DNA of 64,000 nucleotides from Cupriavidus taiwanensis (GTDB lineage Bacteria; Pseudomonadota; Gammaproteobacteria; Burkholderiales; Burkholderiaceae), in assembly GCF_900250075.1 (NCBI RefSeq), contig NZ_LT977070.1, forward strand, positions 1,688,503 to 1,752,502, in the 5' to 3' direction. Below the pieces are notes generated by a model. That model was not told the origin of the DNA and did no database searches. It worked only from the letters and a program-made list of their open reading frames with translations. Shown here one piece after another: positions 8,879-17,302 of this stretch. Position 1 is the stretch's first letter. The number at the start of each line of letters is the position of its first letter. Both the position numbers and the translations under genes were made by a program.

Positions 8879-10060
8879 ATGACTGACGTTGTCATCGTAT
8901 CCGCGGCCCGTACCGCGGTTGGCAAATTTGGCGGCTCGCTGGCGAAGATTCCGGCGCCGGAACTGGGTGCGATCGTGATCAAGGCCGCGCTGGAGCGTGC
9001 CGGCATCCAGCCGGACCAGGTCAGCGAAGTGATCATGGGCCAGGTGCTCACCGCCGGCTCGGGCCAGAACCCGGCGCGCCAGGCTTCGATCAAGGCCGGC
9101 CTGCCGGCGATGGTGCCGGCCATGACCATCAACAAGGTATGCGGCTCGGGCCTGAAGGCTGTGATGCTGGCCGCCAACGCGATCATGGCGGGCGACGCCG
9201 AGATCGTGGTGGCCGGCGGCCAGGAAAACATGAGCGCCGCGCCGCACGTGCTGCCGGGCTCGCGCGACGGCTTCCGCATGGGTGACACCAAGCTGGTCGA
9301 CACCATGATCGTCGACGGCCTGTGGGACGTGTACAACCAGTACCACATGGGCATCACCGCCGAGAACGTGGCCAAGGAATACGGCATCACGCGCGAAGCG
9401 CAGGACGAATTCGCGGTGGGCTCGCAGAACAAGGCCGAAGCCGCGCAGAAGGCCGGCAAGTTCGACGAAGAGATCGTGCCGGTGCTGATCCCGCAGCGCA
9501 AGGGCGACCCGGTGGCGTTCAAGACCGACGAGTTCGTGCGCCACGGCGCCACGCTCGACAGCATGGCCGGCCTCAAGCCCGCCTTCGACAAGGCCGGCTC
9601 GGTGACCGCGGCCAACGCCTCGGGCCTGAACGACGGCGCCGCCGCCGTGGTGGTGATGTCGGCCGCCAAGGCCAAGGAACTGGGCCTGACCCCGCTCGCC
9701 ACCATCAAGAGCTACGCCAACGCCGGCGTGGACCCGAAGGTGATGGGCATGGGCCCGGTGCCGGCGTCCAAGCGCGCGCTGTCGCGCGCGGGTTGGACCC
9801 CGCAGGACCTGGACCTGATGGAAATCAACGAGGCCTTCGCCGCGCAGGCGCTGGCGGTGCACCAGCAGATGGGCTGGGACACCTCCAAGGTCAACGTCAA
9901 CGGCGGCGCCATTGCCATCGGCCACCCGATCGGCGCGTCTGGCTGCCGTATCCTGGTGACGCTGCTGCACGAAATGAAGCGCCGCGATGCCAGGAAGGGC
10001 CTGGCGTCGCTGTGCATCGGCGGCGGCATGGGCGTGGCGCTGGCGGTCGAGCGCAATTAA
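8879..10060 (+). CDS. phaA: Acetyl-CoA acetyltransferase (beta-ketothiolase) PhaA
   Basis: This biosynthetic thiolase condenses two acetyl-CoA to acetoacetyl-CoA, the first step of polyhydroxybutyrate synthesis. It has 393 residues. The catalytic residues are Cys88 (NKVCGSG, acyl-enzyme), His349 (GHPIGASG) and Cys379 (CIGGGMG). An AGAGGA ribosome-binding site lies just upstream. It sits 78 bases after phaC and 71 bases before phaB in the same operon. It resembles the C. necator PhaA very closely. Confidence 0.98.
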   Translation: MTDVVIVSAARTAVGKFGGSLAKIPAPELGAIVIKAALERAGIQPDQVSEVIMGQVLTAGSGQNPARQASIKAGLPAMVPAMTINKVCGSGLKAVMLAANAIMAGDAEIVVAGGQENMSAAPHVLPGSRDGFRMGDTKLVDTMIVDGLWDVYNQYHMGITAENVAKEYGITREAQDEFAVGSQNKAEAAQKAGKFDEEIVPVLIPQRKGDPVAFKTDEFVRHGATLDSMAGLKPAFDKAGSVTAANASGLNDGAAAVVVMSAAKAKELGLTPLATIKSYANAGVDPKVMGMGPVPASKRALSRAGWTPQDLDLMEINEAFAAQALAVHQQMGWDTSKVNVNGGAIAIGHPIGASGCRILVTLLHEMKRRDARKGLASLCIGGGMGVALAVERN

Positions 10061-10131
10061 GAAGGGGTGCGCCGGGCGCGCGCATGGCGCGGCCCGGCGG
10101 CAAATAACGAAAAGCCAATCAAGGAGTGGAC

Positions 10132-10872
10132 ATGACTCAGCGCATTGCGTATGTGACCGGCGGCATGGGTGGTATCGGGACCGCCATTTGCCAGCGGCTG
10201 GCCAGGGATGGCTTTCGCGTGGTGGCCGGCTGCGGCCCCAACTCGCCGCGCCGTGAAAAGTGGCTGGAGCAGCAGAAGGCCCTGGGCTTCGACTTCGTCG
10301 CCTCCGAAGGCAACGTGGCGGACTGGGACTCGACCAAGGCGGCCTTCGACAAGGTCAAGGCCGAGGTCGGCGAAGTCGATGTGCTGATCAACAATGCCGG
10401 CATCACGCGCGACGTGGTGTTCCGCAAGATGACCCGCGCCGACTGGGATGCGGTGATCGACACCAACCTGACCTCGCTGTTCAACGTCACCAAGCAGGTG
10501 ATCGACGGCATGGCCGATCGCGGCTGGGGCCGCATCGTCAATATCTCGTCGGTGAACGGGCAGAAGGGCCAGTTCGGCCAGACCAACTACTCCACCGCCA
10601 AGGCCGGCCTGCATGGCTTCACCATGGCGCTGGCGCAGGAAGTGGCGACCAAGGGCGTGACGGTGAACACGGTGTCGCCGGGCTATATCGCCACCGACAT
10701 GGTCAAGGCCATCCGCCAGGACGTGCTCGACAAGATCGTCGCCACGATCCCGGTGAAGCGCCTGGGCGAGCCCGAAGAGATCGCCTCGATCTGCGCCTGG
10801 CTGTCCTCGGATGAGTCCGGGTTCTCGACCGGCGCCGACTTCTCGCTCAACGGCGGCCTGCACATGGGCTGA
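10132..10872 (+). CDS. phaB: NADPH-dependent acetoacetyl-CoA reductase PhaB
   Basis: This short-chain dehydrogenase reduces acetoacetyl-CoA to (R)-3-hydroxybutyryl-CoA for PhaC. The 246-residue protein has the glycine-rich cofactor motif TGGMGGIG at the N-terminus, the NNAG motif and the Ser-Tyr-Lys catalytic set (SSVNGQKGQFGQTNYSTAKAG). The start at 10132 follows a perfect AAGGAG at 10121; an ATG two codons upstream lies too close to that site. It is the last gene of phaCAB. Confidence 0.98.
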   Translation: MTQRIAYVTGGMGGIGTAICQRLARDGFRVVAGCGPNSPRREKWLEQQKALGFDFVASEGNVADWDSTKAAFDKVKAEVGEVDVLINNAGITRDVVFRKMTRADWDAVIDTNLTSLFNVTKQVIDGMADRGWGRIVNISSVNGQKGQFGQTNYSTAKAGLHGFTMALAQEVATKGVTVNTVSPGYIATDMVKAIRQDVLDKIVATIPVKRLGEPEEIASICAWLSSDESGFSTGADFSLNGGLHMG

Positions 10873-10963
10873 CCTGGCGCCCAGCCAGCCGCGCCGGCGA
10901 CCGCGTTTTGCGGTGCAGCCAGCGCGGCGCACAAGGCGGCGGAGCTTGTATTTGGCCGCCGGT

Positions 10964-10988
10964 TTCGCGGGCCGTCATGGCCCGCGAA
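10964..10988 (+). terminator. Hairpin downstream of phaB
   Basis: TTCGCGGGCC (10964-10973) pairs perfectly with GGCCCGCGAA (10979-10988) around a 5-base loop. The following bases (TCATTTCC) are only weakly T-rich, so it is a probable rather than a textbook rho-independent terminator for phaCAB. Confidence 0.55.
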
Positions 10989-11234
10989 TCATTTCCGGGG
11001 GTGCAGCATCGGCTTCGCGGCGCACCGGTCTACCGGGTTTTCCTTAAGCCTCGTCGCTTTTCTTAGTGCTTTGTTGGGCATAGAATCAGGGCAGCGGCGC
11101 AGCCAGCACCATAGTCGTGCAGCATCGCCCTCGCGGGGGCGAGACGGCGGGCCGCGGCGCGCAGCCATGCGCGAACAGCCGCAACACGGCCGACACGACT
11201 ACAGCAGATGGCGCGGGCGGTACCGATTTGCGCA

Positions 11235-11254
11235 CTGCACCCCATGCGGTGCAG
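11235..11254. promoter_or_regulatory. Candidate PhaR operator upstream of phaR
   Basis: CTGCACC (11235-11241), six bases, then GGTGCAG (11248-11254) form a perfect inverted repeat 38 bases before the phaR start. CTGC/GCAG half-sites are the core that PhaR recognises in Paracoccus, and PhaR autoregulates in Cupriavidus. The assignment is inference from position and pattern. Confidence 0.5.
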
Positions 11255-11292
11255 CAGCGCGCAATCAGCGACGACACAAGGACAGAGCACCG

Positions 11293-11844
11293 ATGGCCAC
11301 GACCAAAAAAGGCGCAGAGCGACTGATCAAAAAGTATCCCAATCGCAGGCTCTACGATACCCAGACCAGCACCTACATCACCCTGGCCGACGTCAAACAG
11401 CTGGTGATGGATTCCGAGGAGTTCAAGGTCGTCGACGCCAAGTCCGGTGACGAACTGACGCGCAGCATCCTGCTGCAGATCATCCTGGAAGAAGAGACCG
11501 GCGGCGTGCCGATGTTCTCCAGCGCGATGCTGTCGCAGATCATCCGCTTCTACGGCCATGCCATGCAGGGCATGATGGGCACCTACCTGGAAAAGAACAT
11601 CCAGGCCTTCATCGACATCCAGAACAAGCTGGCCGAGAACTCCAAGGGCTTGTATTCCGGCGAAGCGTTCAGCCCCGACATGTGGTCGCAGTTCATGAAC
11701 ATGCAGGGCCCGATGATGCAGGGCATGATGAGCAACTACATCGAGCAGAGCAAGAACCTGTTCGTGCAGATGCAGGAGCAGATGCAGAACCAGGCCAAGA
11801 ACATGTTCGGCACGTTCCCGTTCAACCAGCCGGACAAGAAGTAG
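11293..11844 (+). CDS. phaR: Polyhydroxyalkanoate synthesis repressor PhaR
   Basis: PhaR represses phasin (phaP) transcription and its own gene, and is titrated onto nascent polyhydroxybutyrate granules. The 183-residue protein has the conserved N-terminal DNA-binding region (RLIKKYPNRRLYDTQTSTYITLADVKQLV), a central repressor domain and a Met/Gln-rich C-terminal part (MQGPMMQGMM; VQMQEQMQNQAKNMFG) expected to contact the granule. The ATG at 11293 gives the family's usual length. It sits behind phaCAB, separated by a terminator-like hairpin. Confidence 0.97.
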   Translation: MATTKKGAERLIKKYPNRRLYDTQTSTYITLADVKQLVMDSEEFKVVDAKSGDELTRSILLQIILEEETGGVPMFSSAMLSQIIRFYGHAMQGMMGTYLEKNIQAFIDIQNKLAENSKGLYSGEAFSPDMWSQFMNMQGPMMQGMMSNYIEQSKNLFVQMQEQMQNQAKNMFGTFPFNQPDKK

Positions 11845-11898
11845 CAACAAGCGGCGGCGGGCCGGGTGCCCGCCACGCATCCGCACCCGGGCCGGCGC

Positions 11899-12189
11899 TC
11901 AGCCGGCGCTTGCGCGCAGGCGAATCCCCAGCGCCCGCATCACCTTCCAGATCGTCCCGAATTCCGGATTGCCTTCGCCCGACAGCGAACGGTAGAGGCT
12001 TTCGCGCGACAGGCCGGTTTCGCGGGCCAGCCGCGTCATGCCGCGGGCGCGTGCGACCACGCCGAGCGCGTAAGCAATGAAGCGATCGTCGTCGCCGGCC
12101 TCGGCCAGGCAGGCGTCCAGGTAGGCGGCGATTTCTTTTTCGTTGCGCAGTTGTGCGGCCGAGTCCCAAGGGCGGGTTGGTTCTTTCAT
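11899..12189 (-). CDS. HigA-like antitoxin (addiction-module antidote, HTH)
   Basis: The 96-residue protein has an Xre/HigA-type helix-turn-helix (GMTRLARETGLSRESLYRSLSGEGNPEFGTIWKVMRALGI), the signature of the 'putative addiction module antidote' family. It would neutralise the toxin encoded immediately upstream and repress the pair by binding the palindrome over the toxin start. Only three bases separate it from the toxin stop, so they form one operon with the toxin gene first, the HigBA order. It lies between phaR and dusC on the opposite strand to both. Confidence 0.85.
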   Translation of the reverse strand: MKEPTRPWDSAAQLRNEKEIAAYLDACLAEAGDDDRFIAYALGVVARARGMTRLARETGLSRESLYRSLSGEGNPEFGTIWKVMRALGIRLRASAG

Positions 12190-12192
12190 GGC

Positions 12193-12492
12193 TCACTCCA
12201 GGTCAAGATTCACCGCGAGGTGGCGTGCCCGTTCGATAACAGCGCGCTGGGTCGACTTGTTGCCGCCGCAGAGAAGAACGACAAGAACTTCGCCGCGTCG
12301 CTGAATATAGATGCGGTAGCCGGGACCATGATCCACCCGCATTTCGAAGATGCCACCGCCACGGGCTTTCACGTCGCCTGGATTTCCGTTCAGCATGCGG
12401 TCGATTCGGACCTGGATGCGAATCCTGGCGGCGTTGTCGCGCAAGGCGGAGTACCAGCGGTCGAACGTTTGGGTTGTGCGGATGCTGAGCAT
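12193..12492 (-). CDS. HigB/RelE-superfamily toxin
   Basis: The 99-residue protein fits the RelE/ParE-superfamily 'addiction module killer' family. The typical pattern is TTQTFDRWYSALRDNAARIRI, GNPGDVKARGGGIFEMRVDHGPGYRIYI and VLLCGGNKSTQ. Members are usually ribosome-dependent mRNA interferases. It is the first gene of the toxin-antitoxin operon. There is almost no leader: the operator palindrome begins two bases before the start codon, and no clear ribosome-binding site is visible. An overlapping frame starting at 12499 has no family resemblance. Confidence 0.85.
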   Translation of the reverse strand: MLSIRTTQTFDRWYSALRDNAARIRIQVRIDRMLNGNPGDVKARGGGIFEMRVDHGPGYRIYIQRRGEVLVVLLCGGNKSTQRAVIERARHLAVNLDLE

Positions 12493-12493
12493 A

Positions 12494-12524
12494 CCACACC
12501 GTAGCCTTTAGGCTACAGGTGTGG
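12494..12524. promoter_or_regulatory. Operator palindrome of the toxin-antitoxin operon
   Basis: CCACACC-GTAGCC (12494-12506), TTTA, then GGCTAC-A-GGTGTGG (12511-12524) form a nearly perfect inverted repeat of 13 bases per arm, immediately upstream of the toxin ATG at 12492. Such palindromes are the usual binding sites for HigA-type antitoxins. Its position at the start codon would let the antitoxin block both transcription and initiation. Confidence 0.75.
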
Positions 12525-12711
12525 AATCACCGATTCCCGAAAAACCGCCCCATCCCAAAGCAGGTAGAATGCGCGCTTTGCCCCATCCGGGGCCACGGTA
12601 TCGCATCTTTCGGCGGCTCAGTCTGGGACTCGCCTTGTTTGCGCGGCGTCCCATGTCCCACCTTCTCCAATCTTCCTGTCCGGCGCCGGTGCCCGCGGCG
12701 CGGTGCCTGCC

Positions 12712-13668
12712 ATGAGCCGGCTGTTCCTGGCCCCGATGGAAGGGCTTGCCGACTATGTGCTGCGCGATGTGCTGACAGATACCGGCGGTTACGACGGCTG
12801 CGTGTCGGAATTCGTGCGGGTGACGGGATCGCTGCTGCCGGCGCGGGTCTATGAGCGCGACACGCCCGAGATCCTGTCCGGCGGCTATACCCGCAGCGGC
12901 ACGCCGATGGTGATCCAGCTGCTCGGCAGCGATCCCGAGTGGCTGGCGCGCAATGCCGCCTATGCCGCGACCCTGTCGCCGCACGGCATCGACCTGAACT
13001 TCGGTTGTCCCGCCAAGGTGGTCAACCGTCATGGCGGCGGGGCGATGCTGCTGGCCGATCCGCCGCTGCTTAACCGGATCGTCGCGTCGGTGCGCGCCGC
13101 GGTGCCGGCCAACATCCCCGTGACCGCCAAGATGCGGCTGGGCGTGTCGGATACCGCGCTGGCCATCGATTGCGCCACCGCGCTGGCCGAAGGCGGCGCG
13201 GCCTCGCTGGTGGTGCATGCCCGCACGCGCGACCACGGCTACCGGCCGCCGGCCCACTGGGACTGGATCGCACGCATTGCGGCGGCCGTCGACATACCCG
13301 TGATAGCGAATGGCGACGTCTGGACCGTCGCGGACTGGGCGCGCTGCCGCGAAGTCAGCGGCTGCGACGACGTCATGATCGGCCGCGGCGCGGTCTCGGA
13401 CCCGTTCCTGGCTCTGCGCATTCGCGGCCAGATGGCCAGCACGCCGTGCGCCGAGGAATGGCCGCTGGTGCTGGGCCAGATCGCGACGTACCTGAACAAG
13501 CTGCATGCGCGCATTGCCTCGTGCCACGAGCATGGACGCGTCAAGCTCTGGCTCAGCTACCTGAAGCGGACCTGGCCGCAGGCGGGCGAACTGCATGCGG
13601 CGATCCGGCGGATGCAGGACTCGCTGCAGATCGCGCAGGTCCTGCAAGCCCAGCAACGCGCGGAGTGA
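12712..13668 (+). CDS. dusC: tRNA-dihydrouridine synthase, DusC type
   Basis: This FMN/NADPH enzyme reduces a uridine in tRNA (U16 for DusC) to dihydrouridine. The 318-residue protein has the TIM-barrel motifs APMEGLADYVLRD at the N-terminus, VIQLLGSDPEWLARNAA, DLNFGCPAKVVNRHGGGAMLL (with the catalytic Cys), VTAKMRLG, VHARTRDHGY and IANGDVW/MIGRGAVSDPFL. A start at 12703 (MPAMSRLF) is an alternative. A TAGAAT -10-like box lies at 12565-12570. Confidence 0.92.
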   Translation: MSRLFLAPMEGLADYVLRDVLTDTGGYDGCVSEFVRVTGSLLPARVYERDTPEILSGGYTRSGTPMVIQLLGSDPEWLARNAAYAATLSPHGIDLNFGCPAKVVNRHGGGAMLLADPPLLNRIVASVRAAVPANIPVTAKMRLGVSDTALAIDCATALAEGGAASLVVHARTRDHGYRPPAHWDWIARIAAAVDIPVIANGDVWTVADWARCREVSGCDDVMIGRGAVSDPFLALRIRGQMASTPCAEEWPLVLGQIATYLNKLHARIASCHEHGRVKLWLSYLKRTWPQAGELHAAIRRMQDSLQIAQVLQAQQRAE

Positions 13669-13826
13669 CTTCGCCGTAACCGTGGCCCGGCAGCATGTCG
13701 TGCGTCAGGCGCCGGCAAATTCCGGCAAACGGTTAAAATGCGCGATTGCCTGTTTCGCGCCTGGCGGCCTTGTCTCAGTGATCGACGGTCCGGCCGCCGC
13801 GCCTTGCCCCACATTCGGATTCCAAC

Positions 13827-15206
13827 GTGAAAAACCCCTCAGAAGCAACGAACCAGAAAGACCATAGTCCGCGTGTGGGATTCGTTTCCCTTGGCTGCCC
13901 GAAAGCGCTGGTCGACTCGGAGCAGATCATCACCCAGCTGCGCGCCGAGGGCTACGCCATCAGCGGCACCTATGACGGCGCCGACCTGGTCGTGGTCAAC
14001 ACCTGCGGCTTTATCGACGAAGCGGTGCAGGAAAGCCTGGACGCGATCGGTGAAGCGCTGACCGAGAATGGCAAGGTCATCGTCACCGGCTGCCTGGGCG
14101 CGAAGAAGGACGCGGCGGGCCACGACATCGTGTCGTCGGTGCATCCCAAGGTGCTGGCCGTGACCGGCCCGCACGCGCTGGGCGAGGTGATGCAGGCGGT
14201 GCACACGCACCTGCCCAAGCCGCACGACCCGTTCACCGACCTGGTGCCGGCCGCGGGCATCAAGCTCACGCCCAAGCACTACGCCTACCTGAAGATCTCC
14301 GAGGGCTGCAACCACCGCTGCTCGTTCTGCATCATCCCGTCGATGCGCGGCGACCTGGTCTCGCGCCCGGTGGCCGAGGTCATGCTGGAGGCCGAGAACC
14401 TGTTCAAGGCCGGGGTCAAGGAACTGCTGGTGATCTCGCAGGACACCAGCGCCTACGGCGTCGACGTCAAGTACCGGACCGGTTTCTGGAACGGCCGTCC
14501 GCTCAAGAGCCGCATGACCGAACTGGTGGCGGCGCTGGGCGAACTGGCGGCGCAGTACGGCGCCTGGGTGCGCCTGCACTATGTGTACCCATACCCGCAC
14601 GTCGACGAGATCATCCCGCTGATGAACAATGGCCACGTGCTTCCGTACCTCGACGTGCCGCTGCAGCATGCTCATCCGGACGTGCTCAAGCGCATGAAGC
14701 GCCCGGCCAACGCCGAGAAGACCATGGACCGCATCCGCGCCTGGCGCGAGATCTGTCCGGAACTGACCATCCGCAGCACCTTTATCGCCGGCTTCCCGGG
14801 CGAGACCGAGGCCGAGTTCCAGACCTTGCTGGATTTCATTGCCGAGGCCGAACTGGACCGCGTCGGCTGCTTCGCGTATTCGCCGGTGGAAGGCGCCACG
14901 GCCAACGACCTGCCGGGCGCGCTGCCCGACGAAGTGCGCGAGGAACGCCGCGCCCGCTTCATGGAAGTGGCCGAGGCGGTGTCCGCCCGTCGCCTGCAGC
15001 GCAAGGTCGGCCAGACCCTGCGCGTGCTGGTCGACGAGGTCAACCAGGATGGCGGCATCGGCCGCTCGTCGGCGGATGCGCCGGAAATCGACGGTCTGGT
15101 CTATATCGCGCCGCCGCAACGGACTTCGCAACGCTACCGCGCCGGCGAGTTCGTCGATGTGAAGATCACCGGCGCCGACGGCCACGACCTGTGGGGCGAG
15201 GTCTGA
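13827..15206 (+). CDS. rimO: Ribosomal protein uS12 methylthiotransferase RimO
   Basis: This radical-SAM enzyme methylthiolates the conserved aspartate of ribosomal protein S12. The 459-residue protein has an N-terminal UPF0004 domain with its own cluster cysteines ([29 protein letters not shown]), the radical-SAM CxxxCxxC motif ([17 protein letters not shown], about residue 165) and a C-terminal TRAM domain. Translation starts at a GTG. About 158 bases separate it from dusC, with an AT-rich TTAAAAT box near 13733. Confidence 0.96.
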   Translation: MKNPSEATNQKDHSPRVGFVSLGCPKALVDSEQIITQLRAEGYAISGTYDGADLVVVNTCGFIDEAVQESLDAIGEALTENGKVIVTGCLGAKKDAAGHDIVSSVHPKVLAVTGPHALGEVMQAVHTHLPKPHDPFTDLVPAAGIKLTPKHYAYLKISEGCNHRCSFCIIPSMRGDLVSRPVAEVMLEAENLFKAGVKELLVISQDTSAYGVDVKYRTGFWNGRPLKSRMTELVAALGELAAQYGAWVRLHYVYPYPHVDEIIPLMNNGHVLPYLDVPLQHAHPDVLKRMKRPANAEKTMDRIRAWREICPELTIRSTFIAGFPGETEAEFQTLLDFIAEAELDRVGCFAYSPVEGATANDLPGALPDEVREERRARFMEVAEAVSARRLQRKVGQTLRVLVDEVNQDGGIGRSSADAPEIDGLVYIAPPQRTSQRYRAGEFVDVKITGADGHDLWGEV

Positions 15207-15260
15207 GCTAGTCCCGGCAGACGATGCCGGCACGGCTGCCATTAGGTAAAAGTACGACCG

Positions 15261-15288
15261 TTCGCTTTGGCTGCGCTGCGGCTATACT
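15261..15288 (+). promoter_or_regulatory. Probable bktB promoter
   Basis: TTCGCT (15261-15266), a 16-base spacer and TATACT (15283-15288) lie 34 bases upstream of the bktB start. The -10 box is good; the -35 box is weak. Confidence 0.45.
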
Positions 15289-15321
15289 GTGCGGTGCAAC
15301 ATAACCTGGATGGAGACAGTC

Positions 15322-16506
15322 ATGACGCGTGAAGTGGTAGTAGTGAGCGGTGTCCGCACCGCGATCGGAACCTTTGGCGGCAGCCTGAAGGACGTGGCCC
15401 CGGCCGAGCTGGGCGCGCTGGTGGTGCGCGAGGCGCTGGCCCGCGCGCAGGTATCGGGCGACGACGTCGGCCATGTGGTGTTCGGCAACGTGATCCAGAC
15501 TGAGCCGCGCGACATGTACCTCGGCCGCGTCGCCGCCGTCAACGGCGGCGTGTCGGTCAACGCCCCGGCGCTGACCGTCAACCGCCTGTGCGGTTCGGGC
15601 CTGCAGGCCATCGTCAGCGCCGCGCAGACCATCCTGCTGGGCGATGCCGACGTCGCCATCGGCGGCGGTGCCGAAAGCATGAGCCGCGCCCCCTACCTGG
15701 CCCCGGCGGCACGCTGGGGCGCGCGCATGGGCGATGCCGGCTTGGTCGACATGATGCTGGGCGCGCTGCACGACCCGTTCCACCGCATCCACATGGGCGT
15801 GACCGCCGAAAACGTCGCCAAGGAATACGAGATCTCGCGCGCGCAGCAGGACGAAGCCGCGCTGGAATCGCACCGCCGCGCCTCCGCCGCGATCAAGGCC
15901 GGCTACTTCAAGGACCAGATCGTCCCGGTGGTGACCAAGGGCCGCAAGGGCGAGGTCAGCTTCGACACCGACGAGCATGTGCGCCATGACGCCACCATGG
16001 ACGACATGACCAAGCTCAAGCCGGTCTTCGTCAAGGAAAACGGCACCGTCACCGCCGGCAATGCCTCGGGCCTGAACGACGCCGCCGCCGCGGTGGTGAT
16101 GATGGAGCGCGCCGAGGCCGAGCGCCGCGGCCTGAAGCCGCTGGCGCGCCTGGTGTCCTACGGCCATGCCGGCGTCGACCCCAGGACCATGGGCATCGGC
16201 CCGGTGCCGGCGACCAGGATCGCGCTGGAGCGTGCCGGCCTGCAGGTGTCGGACCTGGACGTGATCGAAGCCAACGAGGCCTTTGCCGCGCAGGCCTGTG
16301 CGGTCAGCAAGGCGCTTGGCCTGGACCCGGCCAAGGTCAACCCGAATGGCTCGGGCATCTCGCTGGGCCACCCGATCGGCGCCACCGGCGCGCTGATCAC
16401 GGTCAAGGCGCTGCATGAGCTGAACCGCGTGCAAGGCCGCTACGCGCTGGTGACGATGTGCATCGGCGGCGGGCAGGGCATTGCCGCCATCTTCGAACGG
16501 ATCTGA
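15322..16506 (+). CDS. bktB: Beta-ketothiolase BktB
   Basis: BktB is a thiolase with broader chain-length preference than PhaA; in Cupriavidus it makes 3-ketovaleryl-CoA for PHB-co-valerate. The 394-residue protein begins MTREVVVVSGVRTAIGTFGG and has Cys90 (NRLCGSG), His350 (GHPIGATG) and Cys380 (CIGGGQG). It closely matches the C. necator BktB as remembered. It stands outside phaCAB, about 4.4 kb downstream of phaB, with its own promoter. Confidence 0.97.
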   Translation: MTREVVVVSGVRTAIGTFGGSLKDVAPAELGALVVREALARAQVSGDDVGHVVFGNVIQTEPRDMYLGRVAAVNGGVSVNAPALTVNRLCGSGLQAIVSAAQTILLGDADVAIGGGAESMSRAPYLAPAARWGARMGDAGLVDMMLGALHDPFHRIHMGVTAENVAKEYEISRAQQDEAALESHRRASAAIKAGYFKDQIVPVVTKGRKGEVSFDTDEHVRHDATMDDMTKLKPVFVKENGTVTAGNASGLNDAAAAVVMMERAEAERRGLKPLARLVSYGHAGVDPRTMGIGPVPATRIALERAGLQVSDLDVIEANEAFAAQACAVSKALGLDPAKVNPNGSGISLGHPIGATGALITVKALHELNRVQGRYALVTMCIGGGQGIAAIFERI

Positions 16507-16514
16507 GGATTGCC

Positions 16515-17138
16515 TTGCGCGTGGCCCGGCTGACCGACCTTTGCACGACCCTTGGCGCCGCCGCCGTGCTCGCCCTGGCGGGCGCGGCGCAGGCGGCGCC
16601 GGCCACCGAGCTGTCGACCGGCCCGGTGAGCGGCGCCACCGCTGGCGGTGAAGCGCTGGGCCTGAACCAGGCCATCCGCGACGGCGAGGCCCGCCGCGGC
16701 GCGGCGCTGTCGACCGGCGCCGCCCGGCCGCTGGCACCGCGGCCGGAATACGCGTCGCTGCCGGTCTATGTCGGCAAGGTCGGCGACCAGCCGGTGCGCC
16801 TGCGCCTGGGCCCCAAGCCCGACGAACGCGACAGCGTGCGCGGCGAATACAGCGGCCGCGGCGCCGGCGTGCGGCTGCTGGCCGGCGAGTGGGAAGACGG
16901 CGCCTTCCTGATGGAGGAGTCCGACGACGGCACCAGGGTGTCGGGCAACTGGGAAGGCACCATCGACGCCAGCGGCGCCGTGCGCGGCACCTGGACCGAT
17001 GCCTTCAACCCGGCCATCGTGCTGCCGTTCTTTATCCGCCCGCTCGGCATGCTGGTGATTCCCCCGTTCGACATGAGGCCCAACAGCGGCGTCACCTACG
17101 CGCCGCCGCCACCGAAGTCGTCGATTTCCGGCTGGTAG
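16515..17138 (+). CDS. Secreted protein of unknown function
   Basis: This 207-residue exported protein is of no family I recognise. From a TTG start with an AGGA ribosome-binding site five bases upstream (overlapping the bktB stop region) it has a clean signal peptide ending AGAAQAAPA. A disordered Ala/Gly-rich linker follows, then a domain of about 110 residues rich in short beta strands (LPVYVGKVGDQPVRLRLGPK; GEWEDGAFLMEESDDGTRVSGNWEGTI). It has no cysteine in the mature part. It begins eight bases after bktB, so the two are probably cotranscribed. A GTG at 16521 is an alternative start. Confidence 0.7.
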   Translation: MRVARLTDLCTTLGAAAVLALAGAAQAAPATELSTGPVSGATAGGEALGLNQAIRDGEARRGAALSTGAARPLAPRPEYASLPVYVGKVGDQPVRLRLGPKPDERDSVRGEYSGRGAGVRLLAGEWEDGAFLMEESDDGTRVSGNWEGTIDASGAVRGTWTDAFNPAIVLPFFIRPLGMLVIPPFDMRPNSGVTYAPPPPKSSISGW

Positions 17139-17302
17139 GCCTTTTCCGGCGCCACGCGCTGAAGCCTCCCGGTGGCGCGGGCGGCATTTGCTGGTAAGCT
17201 CGGAGGCTCATCGCGTCTCATGCCTGACCGTGCCGCACTCTAAAGCACTCCGCCCCATTGGCCGAGTGACGCGGCCGCCCGGCAGCCAGCAAGGAAACCG
17301 CC

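Larger units (their letters stand above)
10873..11292 (+). other. phaB-phaR intergenic region (420 bp)
   Basis: No gene is evident. It holds a strong hairpin about 90 bases after phaB (10964-10988) that probably ends the phaCAB transcript, and a 7+7 base palindrome close to phaR (11235-11254) that is a candidate PhaR operator. The phaR promoter must lie between them; I could not identify its boxes with confidence. Confidence 0.6.

Noticed and set aside
12203..12499. An alternative 98-codon frame over the toxin gene
   Set aside because: The overlapping frame 12193-12492 matches the HigB/RelE-type toxin pattern in full; this one does not.
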